Shown: one piece after another, positions 34,478 to 42,752 of the stretch | How the letters are laid out: each line of letters begins with the position of its first letter | Position numbering within the stretch: the stretch's first letter is position 1 | Assembly: GCF_900109375.1 (NCBI RefSeq) | Contig: NZ_FOAB01000001.1 | Span: forward strand, 434,001 to 498,000 | Source: Aquimarina amphilecti | GTDB lineage: Bacteria; Bacteroidota; Bacteroidia; Flavobacteriales; Flavobacteriaceae | DNA: 64,000 nt | Direction: 5' to 3' | Made by a program: the position numbers and the translations under genes | Notes under the pieces: generated by a model | Database searches by the model: none | Told to the model about the DNA's origin: nothing | The model's input: only the letters and a program-made list of their open reading frames with translations

Positions 34478-36610
34478 ATGAATGGAAAGCATTTTTTTAC
34501 AAAATTAATAGTAGTACTCATTATTGTTTTGTTTTATCATGATTCTGGATTTGGTCAGGATGGTAAATCGGTAAGAGAACGTATTGATAGTCTACAAACT
34601 CTTTTACAATCCCGACAATCGGATAGCTTATCCATATTCATGAATCTTACGGATTCCTATAATAATCTTCAAAATGATTCAGCTAGTATTTACATAAATA
34701 AATCTCTTTCTTTATTAAATATTATCGGTCCTGATAATAGGAAATTTTATGAGGTCTTAACACAAAAACATCTATTTTTTGTTCAGAAGTATGCAATGGA
34801 TAGCATAAAAAATGTAAATACAAAGAGACTCTCCATTGCAAATGAAATAGAGGACGATAGGCTGATTTTTGATTGTTTTAGTGATATTGCTGCCGCTAAT
34901 GTAATATTGAGAAAGTTTGATTCGGCAGGTTATTTTTTTGATAAAGCTAAATTGATTATCCCTAAAATTAAAGATAAAGGGTCAATAGCTAGCTATTATA
35001 TCAATTTAGGAATGTTTAACGCAGAAAAAGGAGATTTTGATCCTGCAATCAAAGATTATATAAATGCTTTAGAAATATTCGAGAGTCTTAATGATACGAT
35101 ATCATTAGCCACTATTTACAATAGTATTGGAGTTCTTTTTTGGAATACAAGTGAGATGGAAAAAGTTATAGATTACTTAGAGAAGTCACTTCAGTACAGT
35201 AAGGTTATAGGAAATGAAGGACTTATTTGTACCAATTTGTACAATTTAGGGAGTTGCTACCTGGAATTAAACAATACCAAAAAATCTGCTACTTATTTAA
35301 ATGAGGCATTGGTTTATGCAAATAAATTAAATCTGGATTATATTAAAGCTGATATATATAATAACCTAGGAGCTATTACTGTTCTAGAGAAAAAGGATTA
35401 TGCTATGGCTATTGTTTATAATAAAACTGCATTAGAAATCTATAAACAAACAGGTGATGAAAAACGATATATTGCCACTTTACAGAGCTTGTCAAGGAAT
35501 TATCTTCATAAAGGCAATTATGAGAAATCTAAAGATATAATTGACAGTGCTATAGTATTATCAAGTGAAAAACAAATTATCGAAGAAAAACCTGATCTAT
35601 ATAAATTGTTATCTGAAATTGATTCTATTCAAGGAGATTACCTTTCTTCTCTTACAAATTATAAACAATCCATTCGAATAATGGATAGTTTAGAAAAGGT
35701 GAAAAGAAGGGATAAAATTAAACAATTACAGGTAAAATTCGAAACATCAGAAAAAGAAAAAGAGATCACTACTTTAAATAGTGAAAACAAAATTAAAGAA
35801 TTACAAATAACACGTCAACGATATCAAAACTATATTTTATGGGCAATTTTGGGAATGTCAACTATTGGTATCGGAAGTATATTTTTTCAGTATAGAATCA
35901 AGAAAAGAAATAATAAATTATTATCAATTAAGAATGAAGAAATAGAAGAAAAAAACCAAATTCTTTTAGATAAAAGTGCTCAGTTAGAAAAAGCTTTAGG
36001 AGAAAAAGAAGTCTTATTAAAAGAGGTACATCATAGGGTTAAGAATAATCTTCAATTGGTTACAAGTATATTAAATCTACAGGCAGATCGCCTTAATGAT
36101 AAGAAGATTGAAGCCTTTGTAGAAAGAAGTCAAAGCAGAATTACATCTATGGCATTGGTACATCAGATTCTTTATTCTAATGATAAAATTGAGCAGATAG
36201 ATTTTCATAAATACTTATTAAAGTTAGTGAAAGCAGGGTATGACTCTTTTGATTTTAATGATCAAAAAATAAAATATAATATTGATGCAGAGGAATTTTT
36301 CTTCCATATTGATACAGCAATACCAGTAGGAATTATAGTCAATGAATTGGTTAATAATGCATTTAAATATGCTTTTAAAGGAAAAGAAACGGGAATATTA
36401 ACAATTAAGGTATATAGAGAATCAGAAAAAATAGCTATTCTAATAAAAGATGATGGCATTGGAATTTCTGTGAAAGAAACGAATGAGGAATCATCATCAT
36501 ATGGTCTCAAATTGGTAGACTTATTAGTAAGACAAGTAAACGGGGAAATGATTGTAAATCAAAATAATGGAACATCGATTAAAGTTTTATTCGAACCCTT
36601 AAAAGTATAA
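34478..36610 (+). CDS. TPR-containing sensor histidine kinase (HisKA_2 type)
   Basis: The start is placed at ATG 34478; an in-frame TTG 24 nt earlier is less likely. The product is 710 residues with a signal peptide (to about 28, SGFGQ) and an extracytoplasmic array of TPR-like helical pairs (about 60-375), then a coiled coil. One membrane helix lies near 450-472. A second coiled coil precedes HisKA_2 with LLKEVHHRVKNNLQ (His518/His519), and a HATPase domain follows with the N box IVNELVNNAFKYAF and DDGIGI. This is the usual Bacteroidetes layout for sensing a peptide or protein through TPRs. The regulator gene follows 6 nt later. Confidence 0.85.
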   Translation: MNGKHFFTKLIVVLIIVLFYHDSGFGQDGKSVRERIDSLQTLLQSRQSDSLSIFMNLTDSYNNLQNDSASIYINKSLSLLNIIGPDNRKFYEVLTQKHLFFVQKYAMDSIKNVNTKRLSIANEIEDDRLIFDCFSDIAAANVILRKFDSAGYFFDKAKLIIPKIKDKGSIASYYINLGMFNAEKGDFDPAIKDYINALEIFESLNDTISLATIYNSIGVLFWNTSEMEKVIDYLEKSLQYSKVIGNEGLICTNLYNLGSCYLELNNTKKSATYLNEALVYANKLNLDYIKADIYNNLGAITVLEKKDYAMAIVYNKTALEIYKQTGDEKRYIATLQSLSRNYLHKGNYEKSKDIIDSAIVLSSEKQIIEEKPDLYKLLSEIDSIQGDYLSSLTNYKQSIRIMDSLEKVKRRDKIKQLQVKFETSEKEKEITTLNSENKIKELQITRQRYQNYILWAILGMSTIGIGSIFFQYRIKKRNNKLLSIKNEEIEEKNQILLDKSAQLEKALGEKEVLLKEVHHRVKNNLQLVTSILNLQADRLNDKKIEAFVERSQSRITSMALVHQILYSNDKIEQIDFHKYLLKLVKAGYDSFDFNDQKIKYNIDAEEFFFHIDTAIPVGIIVNELVNNAFKYAFKGKETGILTIKVYRESEKIAILIKDDGIGISVKETNEESSSYGLKLVDLLVRQVNGEMIVNQNNGTSIKVLFEPLKV

Positions 36611-36616
36611 CCAATC

Positions 36617-37360
36617 ATGTCAAAAAAAATACTAATTGTAGAAGATGAGTTAATTATAGCTGCTGATTTGGCACGTATTCTTAAAAAAAATAATTGGAAT
36701 CCTGTAGCCACCTGTATTAGTGCCGATGAAGCTTTGGAAGAGATAGAATTGTTATCTCCTGATATGGTACTTATTGATATAAATTTAAGAGGAGAAAAGC
36801 AAGGAACAGATATTGCTAATTACCTTCTGGAAAAGGATACGATCCCTTATGTTTTTATCACATCCCTTTCTGATAAATTAACATTGGATGAGGTTAAGAA
36901 AACAAGGCCTATGGGTTATATAATTAAACCTTTTAAACCAGAAACCATTATTTCTACAATTGAAATAGCCTTTTCTAATCATAAGCACAGAAAATTAGAT
37001 CCAGTTCGTAATTCTGAAACTCCGGTGAGTGATGTTCCATTTAAACTTAGAAAAGTAACAGATCACATTGCTAATAATTTAGACAAAAAATTAGTGGTAA
37101 AAGAATTAGCCAAAATGACCGATTGGCAACATCATCATTTCATTAGAAATTTTAAAAGATATATTGGATCTACTCCTTATCAATATATATTAGAACAAAA
37201 GATTAGCAAAGCAAAATTGCTACTTACTGAAACTGATTTACCAATATCCACTATCGCTTATGATCTTGGTTTTCAGAGCCATTCTAATTTTAGTGTAACA
37301 TTTCAGAAAAATGTGGGCACAAATGCAGAAAATTATAGGCGAACTTTTAAAAGTAGATAA
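36617..37360 (+). CDS. Response regulator with AraC-type DNA-binding domain
   Basis: This is 247 residues. The receiver domain (1-120) has Glu9/Asp10/Glu11, phosphoacceptor Asp54 in VLIDINLRGE, Thr/Ser of FITSLSD and Lys of IKPFKPE. The AraC-type HTH domain (about 143-245) has two helix-turn-helix motifs: VKELAKMTDWQHHHFIRNFK and ISTIAYDLGFQSHSNFSVTFQK. AraC domains commonly bind direct repeats about 20-21 bp apart, which matches the sites in front of its own operon, the gene at 37567 and the gene at 38537. That it binds these sites is inference. Confidence 0.85.
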   Translation: MSKKILIVEDELIIAADLARILKKNNWNPVATCISADEALEEIELLSPDMVLIDINLRGEKQGTDIANYLLEKDTIPYVFITSLSDKLTLDEVKKTRPMGYIIKPFKPETIISTIEIAFSNHKHRKLDPVRNSETPVSDVPFKLRKVTDHIANNLDKKLVVKELAKMTDWQHHHFIRNFKRYIGSTPYQYILEQKISKAKLLLTETDLPISTIAYDLGFQSHSNFSVTFQKNVGTNAENYRRTFKSR

Positions 37361-37374
37361 TAGGTTGTAATTAA

Positions 37375-37438
37375 GTCAATTATAGTCAAGTATAGGCAAT
37401 TTTGATAAATTCTTTCTTCATTCAATAACATACATTTG
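37375..37438 (+). promoter_or_regulatory. Direct-repeat operator and promoter of the Cys-rich lipoprotein
   Basis: GTCAATTATAGTCAAG at 37375 and GGCAATTTTGATAAAT at 37395 are 20 bp apart. TACATTTG (-7) is at 37431-37438, again 36 bp from the second repeat start. The first half of each repeat, [GT]CAATT, is best kept. The 5' untranslated leader would be about 120 nt. Confidence 0.65.
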
Positions 37439-37566
37439 TCATAGAAATATTTCTGATAAAACAAGAAATTTTATTACATACGGAAAAAGCTATAATCTGA
37501 TCAGTTTTCCAAATTATTATTTTTTGTTAACTATTAAAATAAGTTAAAATCTTAAAACCAGAAACA

Positions 37567-38220
37567 ATGATAAATTATAAAAAAATCTTTTATTTAATGT
37601 CCTGTATACTAATGTTATCATTAGTGATTGCATCCTGTGATAGCGAAGAAACGGAGACAACTTCAATTGAGGCACAAATTGAAATTGATGATAAGGCTAT
37701 TGAAAGCGACCCAGACTATATAGCATTAGAAAAATTACTTATTAATAATATTTCTTTAGTTCAGTCTTCTTTAAAAAATAATAATGTTTCTCTTACGGAA
37801 TATAAGAAAATAGTTATAGATAAAAATGAGGAACAAATGCAGGAAATTTTTGATAACAATCAGATGAAAATTTCAGAGAATTTTATTTTAGCAAAAATGC
37901 ATTATGAAAGTTTAATTTCAAAATATCCTCAAATTGAAGAAGAAGTAGGTAGCGGCATAGATTATAATAATTTGTCTAAATCTGAGGCTGAAAGTATATT
38001 CCAAAATTTAGATAAATCTGACTTCTTAGATGTTAATTTTATTGGAAAGAATAATAGACGTTGCGGTTGGAGGTATATAACTTGTCTGCTAGCAGTTGGT
38101 TTACCAGCTTGGGCTTGTGTAATAGGCGGTTCTCCGACTATTGTTGTATCTGCTGCCTGTATAGCAGGATATGGTGCTGGTGCTATACTTTGTATGGATT
38201 CTTATTGTTGGGTTTTTTAA
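37567..38220 (+). CDS. Lipoprotein with hydrophobic six-cysteine tail, bacteriocin-like
   Basis: This is a 217-residue protein: SPII signal with Cys24 (VIASC), an acidic helical middle (25-160), then a basic NNRR and a 52-residue tail. The tail holds six cysteines (166, 173, 184, 198, 209, 214) in a Gly/Ala/Ile/Val-rich hydrophobic setting and ends in YCWVF. Such a tail, behind a leader-like region, resembles circular or disulphide-rich bacteriocins such as the halocin C8 group; I cannot confirm homology. The gene has the same promoter architecture as the kinase operon before it and the protease gene after it. It might be a secreted peptide precursor or a cell-surface signal. Confidence 0.6.
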   Translation: MINYKKIFYLMSCILMLSLVIASCDSEETETTSIEAQIEIDDKAIESDPDYIALEKLLINNISLVQSSLKNNNVSLTEYKKIVIDKNEEQMQEIFDNNQMKISENFILAKMHYESLISKYPQIEEEVGSGIDYNNLSKSEAESIFQNLDKSDFLDVNFIGKNNRRCGWRYITCLLAVGLPAWACVIGGSPTIVVSAACIAGYGAGAILCMDSYCWVF

Positions 38221-38246
38221 ATAACTCACAATAAAAATATTCATTG

Positions 38247-38283
38247 ATTGGAGCTGTTTATTTAAACAGCTCCAATTTTTTGT
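38247..38283 (+). terminator. Intrinsic terminator of the Cys-rich lipoprotein gene
   Basis: ATTGGAGCTGTTTA (38247-38260) pairs perfectly with 38263-38276, and TTTTTT follows. It lies 27 nt past the stop, so the lipoprotein and protease genes are separate units. Confidence 0.85.
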
Positions 38284-38427
38284 TTATACTTAATAACCAT
38301 GATCTATAGCTCAATGAATATATTTTGTATAGAAGGTTTCATATTACATCTACAATTTGAAAAAGTACTTTTTTAAAAGAGCGTAAATGTTTTTAAAAAG
38401 ATTTTTTTTATGTTAAATAAAGTTAAT

Positions 38428-38491
38428 ATCAATTTTTGTAAAGTCGTAGCATTTTTCAGAAAGTTCGTACTAGTCTTCATCCATACATTTG
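38428..38491 (+). promoter_or_regulatory. Direct-repeat operator and promoter of the astacin-SLH gene
   Basis: ATCAATTTTTGTAAAG at 38428 and AGCATTTTTCAGAAAG at 38448 are 20 bp apart. TACATTTG (-7) is at 38484-38491, 36 bp from the second repeat start, identical spacing to the sites at 34303 and 37375. Confidence 0.7.
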
Positions 38492-38536
38492 CACTGTTAA
38501 AAAATAAAAAGCTAAATATTTAAATTACAATAAGTT

Positions 38537-39952
38537 ATGAGATTTTGTTTAAAATCATTTACAGTAGTTTCACTTGTTTTTTCGTTTGTGTTTTTTTCTT
38601 CTTGTGATAATAAACAAGAAGAATTGGAAGAAATTGGAGTTGAAGAAAATGTTGAAGTAGTTGGAGTTGAGTATTATGGAGAAAAAATATATGTGGAAAA
38701 AGTAGATGGAAATTATGTAATGGAGGGTGATATTTTGATTGACTTGGATCAGAATGCTAAAAGTTCAGGAAAAATGGGCGTTTTATGGCCAAATGGTATT
38801 ATTTATTATAATATAGCTAGTGATGTATCAAACTCTAAAAGACAGATTATTTTTGAAGCAATGAATCATTGGAAAGACAACACAGTGATTAAATTTCAAC
38901 AGAGAACAAGTCAAAATGCTTATGTTAATTTTGTAGACAAAGGAGGTTGTAAATCATTTATTGGTAGAAGGGGGAGAATGCAAGAACTCAATGTAGGAGG
39001 ATGTTTTAATAAAGAATTATTAATTCATGAATTAGGGCATGCTGTAGGTTTATATCATGAGCATAACAAATATGACAGAGATAAGTATATAAGAATATTG
39101 TGGGATAACATAGATGATAATTTTTTAAGTGAAGCTCAATACAAAAAAAATACAACAGCTCCGGGTAGAGATTTTACAATTGGAGTGGATTTCGAAAGTG
39201 TTATGATATATAGAGCAGGTGTTACTGATCATTCAATAGATATAACAAAACCTGTCATGGAAAAACTTGATGGGACAGATTGGTCTTACCCTCCAGGAAC
39301 TTTAAGTGCTAATGATATTCGTGGTGTAAATCTGATGTATGCTAATTCCATACCACTTGCAAGCGATATTTCTGGGAATTGGGCGCAGTATGAAATAAAC
39401 CTTTTAATGAGTAAGGGGTTGGTATCAGGATTTCCTGATGGAACATTTAAACCGAATGATCTTCTTACAAGAGCTCAGTTTGCCACATTAATAGCAAGCA
39501 TTATAAAACCAGAACCAATTAGAGATGATATTAATTTCCCTGATGTTCCTGATACGGATTATTGGGCTACTGATGCAATATCTATTGCTGTTAGAGGCGG
39601 ATACATTTCAGGGTTTCCTGATGGAACATTTAGACTAGATGAAAAGGTGTCAAGAGTTCAGATATGGGTTTCTTTGGCAAGCGGATTACGATTAGGTGGA
39701 GGAATAAATTCTGATTTAGATTTTTTCTCTGATCGAGAAGATATTCCTGATTGGGCAATCGATAACGGTAAAGTAGCAGATGCTTATAAAAATAAACTAA
39801 TCTCTGTTTACAATCCGAATAATTCAATAACTAATAAGTTACGCCCAAATGATAATGCAACTAGAGCAGATGCATTGGTTACGTTTCATCAAGCACTGGT
39901 ATTCTTGAAAAAAGTTGATGATACAGCGAATAGATATTTGGCATTACCTTAG
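38537..39952 (+). CDS. Astacin-family (M12A) metalloprotease lipoprotein with SLH repeats
   Basis: This is a 471-residue protein: lipobox FSSC (Cys23), a short propeptide-like region, then an astacin domain (about 80-275). The zinc site is His164-Glu165-x-x-His168-x-x-Gly-x-x-His174-Glu175, the Met-turn SVMIY is near 223, and the WPNGIIYYNI entry is typical of the family. The C-terminal 195 residues are SLH-like: two clear repeats with GFPDGTFKPND / GFPDGTFRLDE (about 277-380) and a degenerate third (to about 455). SLH domains normally bind Gram-positive wall polymers, so this fusion on a Bacteroidetes lipoprotein is uncommon. The shared promoter with the Cys-rich lipoprotein makes that protein a candidate substrate (inference). 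Confidence 0.85.
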   Translation: MRFCLKSFTVVSLVFSFVFFSSCDNKQEELEEIGVEENVEVVGVEYYGEKIYVEKVDGNYVMEGDILIDLDQNAKSSGKMGVLWPNGIIYYNIASDVSNSKRQIIFEAMNHWKDNTVIKFQQRTSQNAYVNFVDKGGCKSFIGRRGRMQELNVGGCFNKELLIHELGHAVGLYHEHNKYDRDKYIRILWDNIDDNFLSEAQYKKNTTAPGRDFTIGVDFESVMIYRAGVTDHSIDITKPVMEKLDGTDWSYPPGTLSANDIRGVNLMYANSIPLASDISGNWAQYEINLLMSKGLVSGFPDGTFKPNDLLTRAQFATLIASIIKPEPIRDDINFPDVPDTDYWATDAISIAVRGGYISGFPDGTFRLDEKVSRVQIWVSLASGLRLGGGINSDLDFFSDREDIPDWAIDNGKVADAYKNKLISVYNPNNSITNKLRPNDNATRADALVTFHQALVFLKKVDDTANRYLALP

Positions 39953-39989
39953 ATCATTTTATAGAATAATAATATAAACGTATTCATTA

Positions 39990-40026
39990 TCCTTCAGATA
40001 GTTCTCTAATTATCTGAAGGGTTTTT
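39990..40026 (+). terminator. Intrinsic terminator of the astacin-SLH gene
   Basis: CCTTCAGATA (39990-39999) pairs with 40010-40019, followed by GTTTTTT. It lies 37 nt after the stop and faces the convergent DUF547 gene. Confidence 0.8.
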
Positions 40027-40046
40027 TAACGTACTAATGAAAACCA

Positions 40047-41012
40047 TTAATCATTCAAATCCCAATTATATTCTAGATAATGAATTTTTGCATAATCATT
40101 AACTTTTGTATTTGTATACTGGTTAATAAAAGAAATAACACCTTTTTTGAAATCAACTTTATACCATTCGAATATTTTGCTTATTTCTACAGTGTTTTCT
40201 GAAATTTTGTTTTTAGATATATCATTAATCCAATTCCTAGATAAGGTGTTTAATTGTGTATTTAATTCAGAAGGAAGAAAAGCCCCTTTCATTAATTTTG
40301 GACAAGATATGGCTGCGCAATTAAAAGCTACGTGTAATCTAGGCTCATTAAAATTTGGGCGTACAATAGAGTTTTCTATTTGATTTAGAGAGTATGTTTT
40401 GTTTCCAGATTTTATGAATTTCTTATCCCAAGGTTTACCATTATTTATATCCTTAATACTTTTTACAGGATAATTGCTGGCTATGAGATGAATTGTAGCG
40501 GCATTATATAAATTAAACCAATATGCTAATTTTTCATTTTTTGTCCAATCCTTTTTTGGAGAAGTTACTGCTAAGTGTGATAAGTAGATTTCAATGGATT
40601 TAATATCTGATTTAAAACCATTATAATTGACTTTTCCAGAAGAGGAGACGTGTTTTTTGGTTAAACTATTCCAAATGGTGTGATGTGGTCTAATCTTTTC
40701 AATATTATTTTTCTTAATATCTTTTTTTTCTTCTTTATCACCTGCATTAGTTCCTTTTACAATCTCTTTGCCCTTAGATACTTTTACATCTGTTTGTGGT
40801 TCTCTTACTTCATTAGTCTCAATCACAGAATCCTTTACTTCTTGAGCTTCAATTGTTTCATTATTAGATGTAATTTGATCAGATGTGTGGTCGACCATAG
40901 CAGTATCTATAACGGTAGTGCTTTCTGGTTTCAAATTAGATTTTTCTTCCTTTTTATTAGAAGAGCATCCAAGAATAAAAAGAATAGCAAATAGAAAAGA
41001 TATTTTTTGCAT
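40047..41012 (-). CDS. DUF547 lipoprotein
   Basis: This is a 321-residue protein with lipobox ILGC (Cys16), then a long low-complexity Glu/Lys/Ser/Thr linker (17-105) and a DUF547 domain (about 110-300). The conserved core is present: GKVNYNGF, EKLAYWFNLYNAATIHLI, HVAFNCAAISCPKL and the closing WYKVDF. The Cys and His of this domain are arranged as in papain-like or transglutaminase-like folds, but no activity is established. Lipidation plus linker suggests it reaches into the periplasm or outside. Confidence 0.78.
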   Translation of the reverse strand: MQKISFLFAILFILGCSSNKKEEKSNLKPESTTVIDTAMVDHTSDQITSNNETIEAQEVKDSVIETNEVREPQTDVKVSKGKEIVKGTNAGDKEEKKDIKKNNIEKIRPHHTIWNSLTKKHVSSSGKVNYNGFKSDIKSIEIYLSHLAVTSPKKDWTKNEKLAYWFNLYNAATIHLIASNYPVKSIKDINNGKPWDKKFIKSGNKTYSLNQIENSIVRPNFNEPRLHVAFNCAAISCPKLMKGAFLPSELNTQLNTLSRNWINDISKNKISENTVEISKIFEWYKVDFKKGVISFINQYTNTKVNDYAKIHYLEYNWDLND

Positions 41013-41094
41013 ATTATTTTGGTTTTAACACTAATAGTTTAGGTCTTATTAAGATAGACAATAATTTAATAAAAAATAAACAAGATATAATTTA

Positions 41095-41691
41095 TTATTT
41101 CTCGCAATCCTGAGTTATCTGAATTTCATTTAATTTATTCCATATTAAATGATCAATTTCTTTAGGAGATATTCTAAAGATTACTAAATGTTTATCGATA
41201 GAATTACATTCAATATAAGTAGCAATAATATTTAGAGCGACTTCTTTTTTAGTTGTAAAAGCGTCATAGGTTATTACTTTACCAGCATAAGATGCATTGT
41301 CAATTTTCTCAAAGAAAGCCTTAGTTTCTGTGACTTTCTTGGTAGCATCAGGTTCTGATTTAACCATTCCTTGCATTAATCCGATAAAGTAATCTTCTAG
41401 TTGTGATTCTAAAACCGTAGTAGATAATGTTGGTTTTTCATCCAAATACCAAAGAAATGCATAAGAAAAGTAATCCTCAGCGCCTTCTTTACCCCAACCG
41501 GGAGCAAATCGAACATATTCCGTACCTTTATAATTAATTGATGGTGCAAATGATAATGGAAACTCGATGGTTTCTTTTCTCCAATTATCAGGAGCAGATA
41601 AGTAGTTAATAGACGATTCTTCTTTTTTACAACCACCAATGAATAACAAAGTAACAATGATAAAAAATGGTATGGTTTTTGGATTTATCAT
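41095..41691 (-). CDS. Lipoprotein, unknown
   Basis: This is a 198-residue lipoprotein with FIGGC (Cys21) followed by KKEES. The mature part has a WGKEGAEDYFSYAFLWYLD motif and ends in CEK. Two internal cysteines may pair. I do not recognise the family with certainty. It is in the same orientation as the DUF547 gene with an 82-nt gap, so the two might be co-transcribed. Confidence 0.6.
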   Translation of the reverse strand: MINPKTIPFFIIVTLLFIGGCKKEESSINYLSAPDNWRKETIEFPLSFAPSINYKGTEYVRFAPGWGKEGAEDYFSYAFLWYLDEKPTLSTTVLESQLEDYFIGLMQGMVKSEPDATKKVTETKAFFEKIDNASYAGKVITYDAFTTKKEVALNIIATYIECNSIDKHLVIFRISPKEIDHLIWNKLNEIQITQDCEK

Positions 41692-41799
41692 AAGGAAATG
41701 TTTATTTTAAGACAATAAAAATAGTAAATGCAAAAATATTTATTGTTTTTCATAAATTTGTTACAAGGAAAGGAAAAATAAGAATACAAAAATTTTAAA

Positions 41800-42684
41800 A
41801 TGAGATTATATAAGTTTAGAACATTACTATTATTGATTTTTTGCATTCAGGTTTCAGTAGCTCAATCATTGACTGATCAAGAAGAAGCAGAAATCATTAA
41901 TATCCAAAAGGATATTGTTGGTAAATTAACTGGACACATTCCTATTAAGGGAAAAAAGAAATTGTCTAGTAGGGCCAGTAATTCAGAAAGAAGAATCACC
42001 GCTGATTATTTATTTAATTATCTTAAAGATCTAGGTACTAAACCCAAGCGTAATAATTATAACGTTCAAGATAAAAAAGGAAATCAGTACAATGGATCTA
42101 ATATCTATGCCGAGATTCCAGCTACAAATGGGAGTGATGAATATATAGTTTTAGGAGCTCATTATGATACAGCAGAGGGGAGCCCTGGAGCAGTTCATAA
42201 TGCTACAGGAGTTGCACTTACTTTATATGTTACAGAGAAAATAACCAAATTAGCCAATCGAAATATTAATTTTATAATTGTATTTTTTGATCAACAAGAA
42301 ACTAATATGATCGGATGTAGAATGTTTGTTAAAAAACTACAGGACGATAAATATAATGTAAACTCGATGCATCGAGTTGATTATGTTGGTTGGGATAATG
42401 ATGAAGATAGAGCAATAGAATTATTAGCATCCAACATAAGTCTAGAATCTGCATATCGACTAGAATCTGGTGTACCTGTTTTTAAAAGAAGAGTATCAAC
42501 TCCAGAGACCCGAGTGTTTTCTACTTTAGGGTATGATACAATAACAATTACTGCAGAGTTAATGAATGGAGATAATTCTCCATATGTACATCAATCAGAG
42601 GATAAGTATACGACTGTAAATTTTAGATACTTAGCGTCTACTTCGTATATAGTTTCTAAGGTAATGAAGTCACTTGCTAAGTAA
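41800..42684 (+). CDS. Exported M28-like peptidase with altered active site
   Basis: This is a 294-residue protein with an SPI signal (1-21) and an M28 (aminopeptidase Y/PgcP-like) fold. Metal ligand His121 and Asp123 are in LGAHYDT. The bridging Asp expected in A-x-D-N-x-S-G is His133 (AVHNATG). The catalytic Glu of the D-x-E-E motif is Gln166, followed by the retained ligand Glu167 (FFDQQET). Later Asp (HRVDYVGWD) and His (YVHQSED) ligands remain. Loss of the base Glu and the bridging Asp suggests it is inactive as a peptidase or has a changed chemistry. It shares a long inverted-repeat terminator with convergent thrC. Confidence 0.75.
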   Translation: MRLYKFRTLLLLIFCIQVSVAQSLTDQEEAEIINIQKDIVGKLTGHIPIKGKKKLSSRASNSERRITADYLFNYLKDLGTKPKRNNYNVQDKKGNQYNGSNIYAEIPATNGSDEYIVLGAHYDTAEGSPGAVHNATGVALTLYVTEKITKLANRNINFIIVFFDQQETNMIGCRMFVKKLQDDKYNVNSMHRVDYVGWDNDEDRAIELLASNISLESAYRLESGVPVFKRRVSTPETRVFSTLGYDTITITAELMNGDNSPYVHQSEDKYTTVNFRYLASTSYIVSKVMKSLAK

Positions 42685-42704
42685 GTTTAAGATATAATAG
42701 ATAA

Positions 42705-42752
42705 CAAATTAAAAGAGTTTCTTCTTAGTTAAGAAGAAACTCTTTTAATTTG
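42705..42752. terminator. 23-bp inverted-repeat terminator overlapping the thrC stop
   Basis: The arms 42705-42727 and 42730-42752 are perfect complements separated by two bases. The sequence includes the last eight codons of thrC and its stop (42725-42727). It lies between convergent genes and can end transcription from both sides, though T-runs are short and mixed with A. Confidence 0.65.

Noticed and set aside
40680..40994. Plus-strand frame of 104 codons rich in Phe and Ile
   Set aside because: It is antisense to the Lys/Glu-rich linker of the DUF547 lipoprotein, which explains its composition.
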